In this document: positions 59,966 to 64,000 of the stretch, piece after piece
Position numbering within the stretch: the first letter of the stretch is position 1
Layout: every line of letters starts with the position of its first letter
Assembly (NCBI GenBank): GCA_964360255.1
Contig: CAYHVK010000001.1
Span: 217,004-281,003 of the forward strand
From: CAYHVK01 sp964360255
Lineage (GTDB): Bacteria; Bdellovibrionota; Bdellovibrionia; Bdellovibrionales; UBA1609
Direction of reading: 5' to 3'
Length of the DNA: 64,000 nt
The notes under the pieces: model-generated
What the model saw: the letters and a program-made list of their open reading frames with translations, nothing else
What the model was told of the DNA's origin: nothing
The model's database searches: none
Translations under genes and position numbers: made by a program

Positions 59966-60595
59966 CTATTCCGACTGAGTGTTGGCTCCAGCGTCAGGGG
60001 ATTGAATAAAACGCTTAATGGCAATAATGACGCCGTACATATCAGGAATCTCGCCGCCGCCTGCGCTAAATGAATACGTATAACGTAAATCAATCAGTGC
60101 TGAGGTTTTATCACTACGAAGAAATTCATATTGCAGCGAAAGTTCTGCTCCGTTATCTGAAATTTCTGTAGCTGCAGTTTCTAGGAGTCGCGGCGGTCCC
60201 GATTCATGAATCTCTTCAACATCACCAATCGAGTAGGCATTGGTAAAAAAGAGAGCTCCTGAAAAATCATGACCGAACCAATGGCGGTACCCGGTGGAGG
60301 CCCGCACTCGTTTTACTTTTTCAACGAGCACAGAGTCGCCTTTTCTAACGAAGTAAAGCTGATGCAAGTATGTAAGGCCAATTTCGAGTCCTCCGTTTTT
60401 ATCAACATCACCTTCAACAAATATTGAAAAGCCACCTAACCAAGGCGCTTCGGCTCCCGTATAAGAAGAGTCGGGAAACGAACGATAAACATACGGCCCT
60501 GCGCTCGCGAATATTTTGCCCCGTTTCGGTTGATGAGCCCCGGCCGTCAGAGAAAATGATAAAATAAAAAAAAGAGTAACTATAGAGCGCGACAT
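59966..60595 (-). CDS. Exported protein, probable small outer-membrane barrel
   Basis: 209 residues; signal peptide about 1-20. The body alternates polar and hydrophobic strands (WLGGFSIFVEGDVDKNGGLE, RASTGYRHWFGHDFSGALFF, LSLQYEFLRSDKTSALIDLR). No family recognised. Its start is 23 bases from that of the divergent gene at 60619, so their promoters must lie inside each other's coding region. Confidence 0.62.
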   Translation of the reverse strand: MSRSIVTLFFILSFSLTAGAHQPKRGKIFASAGPYVYRSFPDSSYTGAEAPWLGGFSIFVEGDVDKNGGLEIGLTYLHQLYFVRKGDSVLVEKVKRVRASTGYRHWFGHDFSGALFFTNAYSIGDVEEIHESGPPRLLETAATEISDNGAELSLQYEFLRSDKTSALIDLRYTYSFSAGGGEIPDMYGVIIAIKRFIQSPDAGANTQSE

Positions 60596-60618
60596 GTATT
60601 AAATTTAGATCGAGACGA

Positions 60619-61605
60619 GTGAAAAAAGCATTCTTTATTATTTCTTTTTTATTTATTTCTTCTACTTTCGCTCAAACCGGAGGTAAGAAGCCTCCTTCAA
60701 AGAAGTCAAAAACCAAAACTGCAATCGTTGAAAGTCAGCCTGGGTTCTTCGAGAGAACATATATCAACGCCAATAAAAGTACCGCTAGTGCCATCGATTC
60801 GATGGGCCGAAGTGTAGACGTATTTTTAAGCGGTGAAAAATATATCAGCAAAAGAAGAAAGAAGAATAAGTCGACGGTCACACTCAAAAATGGGGCTTAC
60901 ATAACCGAAGGTCAAACTGACAATATTAAGTATTCAACACAATTCGATGCGCGCCTTCACTTACCGAATCTTGAATCCAAATGGGCCATTCGTTTCACCA
61001 GCTATGATGAAGATGAAGACGAAAGTGGTATTGCGAGAAAGCGCCCCAAGACAGCCCCGCGCCGAGAAAATTATGGTACAAGTATTGCGATCTTACAAAA
61101 ATTGGGTGATGTAAACGTTACTTTTAGACCGCGGATTCAGCTTAAGAATGGTTTTGAAACCGCTCACTTACTCAAATTTGATAGCACCGCTGAAGTGAGA
61201 GATTTTATTGTGCGACCTCGTTTTGAGCTTTTTGCACGTTCAGATGCAGGCACCGGTGAACTTTTAGGCTTAGAGTTGGGTTATGAACTGAGTGATAAAT
61301 TGGTCCTTATGTTAACCAACGAACAAGAATATCGAGATTATGAAAATAAGCTTTCAACCAACCATGAAATTTCACTCAGCCAAGCTCTCGAAGAAGATAA
61401 GTTTCTGAAGTATGCCTTACTTTATGAGAGTAGTAATAAGCCTGACTCCTTCCATTTAATAGAGTACGTCTTCTACGTCTCTTTCACCCATGTCGCTTTA
61501 AAAGATATGCTCCATTACAATTTGACCCCAAGGGTCTTCTTTAATGAAGACTACAGCTTTAGACCTCGTACAGGCTTCAATATCGGCTTAGACTTCATAT
61601 TTTAG
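60619..61605 (+). CDS. Exported beta-strand-rich protein, unknown family
   Basis: 328 residues, GTG start after GAGACGA. Signal peptide about 1-18 (ending TFAQT), a lysine-rich linker (KKPPSKKSKTKTAIVE), then a strand-rich body with basic patches (KYISKRRKKNKS) ending FNIGLDFIF, a barrel-like C-terminal phenylalanine. Likely outer-membrane or periplasmic. Divergent partner at 59966. Confidence 0.65.
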   Translation: MKKAFFIISFLFISSTFAQTGGKKPPSKKSKTKTAIVESQPGFFERTYINANKSTASAIDSMGRSVDVFLSGEKYISKRRKKNKSTVTLKNGAYITEGQTDNIKYSTQFDARLHLPNLESKWAIRFTSYDEDEDESGIARKRPKTAPRRENYGTSIAILQKLGDVNVTFRPRIQLKNGFETAHLLKFDSTAEVRDFIVRPRFELFARSDAGTGELLGLELGYELSDKLVLMLTNEQEYRDYENKLSTNHEISLSQALEEDKFLKYALLYESSNKPDSFHLIEYVFYVSFTHVALKDMLHYNLTPRVFFNEDYSFRPRTGFNIGLDFIF

Positions 61606-61609
61606 GCAT

Positions 61610-61642
61610 AAAAAAAGCCTCGCTTTGGGGGAAAAGCGAGGC
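61610..61642 (-). terminator. Intrinsic terminator of the candidate small RNA
   Basis: Ten-base stem GCCTCGCTTT / AAAGCGAGGC, six-base loop containing CCCCC on the minus strand, then seven Ts. There is no minus-strand protein gene to explain it. Confidence 0.85.
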
Positions 61643-61732
61643 CAAGGGGTACAACATACTTCTGTAGGGGGGTACAGATGTCGTCGATACTTCTATATAT
61701 AGCAAATGCCAAACTCGCCATTTCCCTCTATA
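61610..61732 (-). ncRNA. Candidate small RNA with C-rich loops
   Basis: About 120 nt between a good minus-strand promoter and an intrinsic terminator. Besides the terminator hairpin, with CCCCC in its loop, a second hairpin (61661-61678) pairs TCTGTA with TACAGA around a pure CCCCCC loop, and a further CCCC run lies between them. Unpaired C tracts of this kind are used by several bacterial sRNAs to pair with purine-rich ribosome sites. A 39-codon frame crosses the terminator but has a poorly spaced ribosome site. Function unknown. Confidence 0.5.
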
Positions 61733-61738
61733 TTCGCC

Positions 61739-61766
61739 ATTATCTCGAAAATGCCAACGGTGACAA
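61739..61766 (-). promoter_or_regulatory. Sigma-70 promoter of the candidate small RNA
   Basis: TTGTCA, 16 bases, GATAAT on the minus strand; predicted start near 61732. Confidence 0.6.
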
Positions 61767-61883
61767 ATTCAGTCGCCCCAAGGGTTTACAGGTGTTAGAT
61801 ATCTGTACAGGTATAAATTATGAATATTGCTATTAACGCCATTTCGGCTATGAGACCGAGACTGGTACACTTAGAAGGCACTA

Positions 61884-62105
61884 ATGGGTAAGCTTAGACC
61901 AGAAGACGACGTCCTCGGCAAAGATATGATTATTGCTTTTGCTCTTCCTACGGTTTTTGGCAAAACTCTAGTGGTCTACTTTGGCGGAATGTACACTTAC
62001 TATCCTGGCGAAGGTTATGGCTATGCCCTCTCCGCCTCGATTTTCTTTACCGTATTTAACCTCTGCAGATTCGTTTGGAAATACCGGAATCACTCTGACG
62101 AATAG
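61884..62105 (+). CDS. Small membrane protein of unknown family
   Basis: 73 residues with two hydrophobic stretches (about 15-35 and 44-64: MIIAFALPTVFGKTLVVYFG; ALSASIFFTVFNLCRFVW) and charged ends. Ribosome site is weak (AAGGCAC). No family recognised. Confidence 0.55.
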   Translation: MGKLRPEDDVLGKDMIIAFALPTVFGKTLVVYFGGMYTYYPGEGYGYALSASIFFTVFNLCRFVWKYRNHSDE

Positions 62106-62166
62106 CCTCATAGCTTTCGCACCTTAAATTCTTGCTAACTTTCTAGCCTCGTCATAATCTTTAAAA

Positions 62167-62619
62167 ATGTCTGATGAAAACGTAACCGTTACGGTCGTTG
62201 GCTACTATGCCTCCCGCCCAGAAAAAGTCTTCGATGCTTGGCTGAACCCCGAGATGATCGGCCAATTCATGTTTGGCCCGCTTTTACGTGAAGAAGAAAT
62301 TATCCATATTCAAGTTGACCCAGTTATCGGCGGTAAATTTTCATTTCTAGTTCAGCGCGATGGCCAGAAGCTTGACCACGTTGGGGAATATCTCGATATT
62401 AAGCGTCCGCTGAGATTGGCTTTTACTTGGGGCGTTCAAATGAAACCCACAGAAAACCACTCCGACAGTCGAGTTCGTATTGAAATTATTGGCCTGGGCA
62501 CAGGTACTCAGCTTACACTCAATCACGATATTCCAGCGGAATGGGCGGACTATGCCGACCGCACCAAAGAAGGCTGGACGAAAATATTAAACGTACTTGC
62601 AGATATTATAGACGGATAA
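62167..62619 (+). CDS. AHSA1/SRPBCC-domain protein (third in window)
   Basis: 150 residues: VTVVGYYASRPEKVFDAWLN, GQFMFGPLLREEE, HVGEYLDIKRPLRLAFTWGV, and a C-terminal TKEGWTKILNVLADII helix. Single START-like domain with a hydrophobic pocket. Unlike the other two AHSA1 loci it has no ArsR partner; it is followed after nine bases by ychJ. Confidence 0.85.
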   Translation: MSDENVTVTVVGYYASRPEKVFDAWLNPEMIGQFMFGPLLREEEIIHIQVDPVIGGKFSFLVQRDGQKLDHVGEYLDIKRPLRLAFTWGVQMKPTENHSDSRVRIEIIGLGTGTQLTLNHDIPAEWADYADRTKEGWTKILNVLADIIDG

Positions 62620-62628
62620 AGGAAGACT

Positions 62629-63165
62629 ATGAATTGCCCTTGTGGATCAGAACAATCTTATGCAACTTGCTGCGAACCTTACATCAAAGGAACTGCCCAT
62701 GCGCCAACAGCCGAAAAACTTATGCGCTCACGTTACACGGCTTACACACAAGCCGAAATTGATTACATTAAAAAGACCCTTGCTCCTGAGTCTTCGAAAG
62801 ACTTCGACGTGGCAGCCGCTAAAAAATGGGCTACAGAGTCTAAATGGAAAGGCCTTAAAATCCTCAGCACCAAACAAGGTCAAGAAAGCGACAAAAAAGG
62901 CGTTGTCGAGTTCACTGTAACTTATGAAACAGAAGGTGAAACTTTAGACCATCACGAAGTTTCAACATTCCGTAAGAACGATAAAGGCCATTGGATGTTT
63001 GTGGATGGCGACGCTCACACGCATAAAGAAGGCGAAGGTCACGGCCACCACCATCATCACCAAGAGACCATCGTTCGCGAATCTCCGAAAATCGGCCGTA
63101 ACGATCCCTGCTCTTGCGGCAGCGGCAAAAAATATAAAAAGTGCTGCGCCACTGCTGAAGCTTAG
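62629..63165 (+). CDS. ychJ: YchJ-family protein with two SEC-C motifs
   Basis: 178 residues: N-terminal SEC-C motif CPCGSEQSYATCC (3-15), a YchJ-like NTF2-type middle domain (APTAEKLMRSRYTAYTQAEI, WMFVDGDA), a histidine-rich linker (HTHKEGEGHGHHHHHQ) and a C-terminal SEC-C DPCSCGSGKKYKKCC. SEC-C motifs bind zinc; the His run may add metal binding. E. coli YchJ has no such long His run. Ribosome site AAAGGAAG. Confidence 0.88.
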   Translation: MNCPCGSEQSYATCCEPYIKGTAHAPTAEKLMRSRYTAYTQAEIDYIKKTLAPESSKDFDVAAAKKWATESKWKGLKILSTKQGQESDKKGVVEFTVTYETEGETLDHHEVSTFRKNDKGHWMFVDGDAHTHKEGEGHGHHHHHQETIVRESPKIGRNDPCSCGSGKKYKKCCATAEA

Positions 63166-63171
63166 AGTTCT

Positions 63172-63912
63172 ATGAGAAACGTTTTGGTTTTACAGCATGT
63201 TGCTCATGAACCACTCGGGACTCTCCACTCCTTATTAAAAAAATCAGGCTTGCGAATCAAATATGTAAATTTTGAGCGTGAGCCCAATGCTGAACCCAAG
63301 CTTGAAGGCTACAACGGTCTTGTAATTCTTGGCGGACCAATGGGAGCTTACGAAACCAATAAGCATCCTCATCTTAAGCATGAAATGAAACTGATCGAAC
63401 AAGCGATGAAGAAAAATATCCCGGTTCTTGGTATCTGCTTGGGTGCCCAGCTGATTGCCAGCACTCTCAAAGCCGATGTGAAACGTCTGAATGAAGGCGA
63501 AGTGGGTTGGCATCCGGTGCATCTGACTCCGCACGGTCATAATGATCCGATGTTTAAACATTTTAAAAAGTCTGAGACTATTTTTCAAATGCATGGCGAT
63601 GGGTTTGAAACTCCAAGTTCGGCCGAGCACTTGGCATTTTCTGAAATTTGCCCAGGCCAAGCTTTTCGCTATGGCGAGAAAACTTACGGCCTGCAATTTC
63701 ACTTAGAGGTCGAAGAGGCCATGATTCATCGCTGGCTGAAGATTCACAATATCCCTGGTGATAAGATTCTTGGCGATACGAACCATCATATGAAGCATTC
63801 GCTTGAGCTGAGTACGCAAGCCTTCGGGCAATTTATATCTTTGTTTAATCTGCCGGAGCGTGGAGAGATCTTAGGTTCTGAACACAAACCTAAAGGCCGC
63901 GGCAGTTATTAA
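63172..63912 (+). CDS. Class I glutamine amidotransferase
   Basis: 246-residue GATase with the triad Cys89 in LGICLGAQL and His/Glu in QFHLEVEE; oxyanion strand VILGGPMGAYE. It resembles the GMP-synthase-like stand-alone GATases that can serve gamma-glutamyl transfer or hydrolysis rather than GuaA. The start is six bases after the ychJ stop, so the two are co-transcribed. Substrate unknown. Confidence 0.88.
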   Translation: MRNVLVLQHVAHEPLGTLHSLLKKSGLRIKYVNFEREPNAEPKLEGYNGLVILGGPMGAYETNKHPHLKHEMKLIEQAMKKNIPVLGICLGAQLIASTLKADVKRLNEGEVGWHPVHLTPHGHNDPMFKHFKKSETIFQMHGDGFETPSSAEHLAFSEICPGQAFRYGEKTYGLQFHLEVEEAMIHRWLKIHNIPGDKILGDTNHHMKHSLELSTQAFGQFISLFNLPERGEILGSEHKPKGRGSY

Positions 63913-63946
63913 TTCTAAGAAATTCTTTGGTATATCAGTCTACTTA

Positions 63947-64000
63947 GAAAGCACTCCGATCGATGTCGAGGAATTCCTCGACATCGATCGGAGTGCTTTC
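63947..64000. repeat. Perfect loopless palindrome at the window edge
   Basis: Two 27-base arms, centred between 63973 and 63974 with no loop. The right arm is cut by the window end, so the true palindrome may be longer. Either a real large inverted repeat or a fold-back assembly or library artefact. Confidence 0.9.

Noticed and set aside
61602..61721. 39-codon minus-strand frame across the small-RNA terminator
   Set aside because: Its purine stretch touches the ATG with only about three bases spacing and the frame crosses a strong terminator; RNA interpretation preferred.
1..64000. tRNA/rRNA genes, CRISPR arrays, insertion sequences, integrases
   Set aside because: None found by eye in the gaps on either strand; intergenic spaces are short and repeats regular enough for CRISPR are absent. 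A covariance-model scan could still reveal a small RNA I missed.

Overview
The window reads as chromosomal DNA of a free-living or predatory Gram-negative bacterium, most likely of the Bdellovibrio lineage (Bdellovibrionota). This is inferred from gene content: a TIGR02147-family regulator, long coiled-coil envelope proteins, many signal-peptide proteins without known families, and paired ArsR/AHSA1 genes. No rRNA or tRNA gene, CRISPR array, insertion sequence, phage or integrase was seen. Coding density is very high. No gene-free stretch exceeds 300 bases; the longest are 8494-8758 and 61606-61883, and both hold candidate signals.

Layout. 1-7900: end of a trehalose-phosphatase, HflX, a two-gene osmoprotectant ABC transporter, a small secreted Cys-rich protein, a secreted PLD-family protein and a hybrid histidine kinase. 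8000-11500: Hsp20, an M14-like hydrolase, an AHSA1/ArsR pair and tiny stress-type proteins (CsbD, DUF3309). 11440-16800: a vestigial VOC/PhnB-like tail, a helicase, a DUF188 protein, a four-S1-domain protein, a barrel-like protein and a PAS protein. 17190-20700: a type III polyketide synthase, FAD oxidoreductase and YceI operon, divergent from a membrane-anchored LuxR-type regulator. 20720-28800: YbaK-type deacylase, a TIGR02147 regulator, a second ArsR/AHSA1 operon, a histidine kinase, an alpha/alpha-toroid protein, a YqjE-like pair and AzlCD. 28830-34840: a FHA / MotA-like / MotB-OmpA-like operon, a predicted ion-driven envelope machine, preceded by a DUF4421 protein. 35460-43450: housekeeping genes including HPF, PhnA, YihY and GloB. 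43420-47390: a probable stress operon (hemerythrin, hydrophilic protein, SDR, ClsB-like cardiolipin synthase, YbhP-like hydrolase). 47500-54300: glycine-zipper proteins, an OmpA-like protein, TrmO, a receiver protein, DAG kinase with a phosphoesterase, and small hydrophilic proteins. 54300-63912: DUF1579, MATE, a gluzincin, an Ada-AlkA / Ogt / ATL alkylation-repair operon, a candidate small RNA, YchJ and a class I amidotransferase. The window ends in a perfect loopless palindrome.

The theme that joins scattered genes is a set of sigma-54 type promoters (GG-N10-GC with a TTGCW-like -12 box) found upstream of small envelope or stress proteins: the Cys-rich secreted protein, YqjE-like pair, DUF1579, HPF, YihY, glycine-zipper pair, OmpA-like protein, receiver protein and several small membrane proteins. 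Together they look like a sigma-54-dependent stress or stationary-phase regulon. The most unusual protein system is the FHA/MotA/MotB-like operon.
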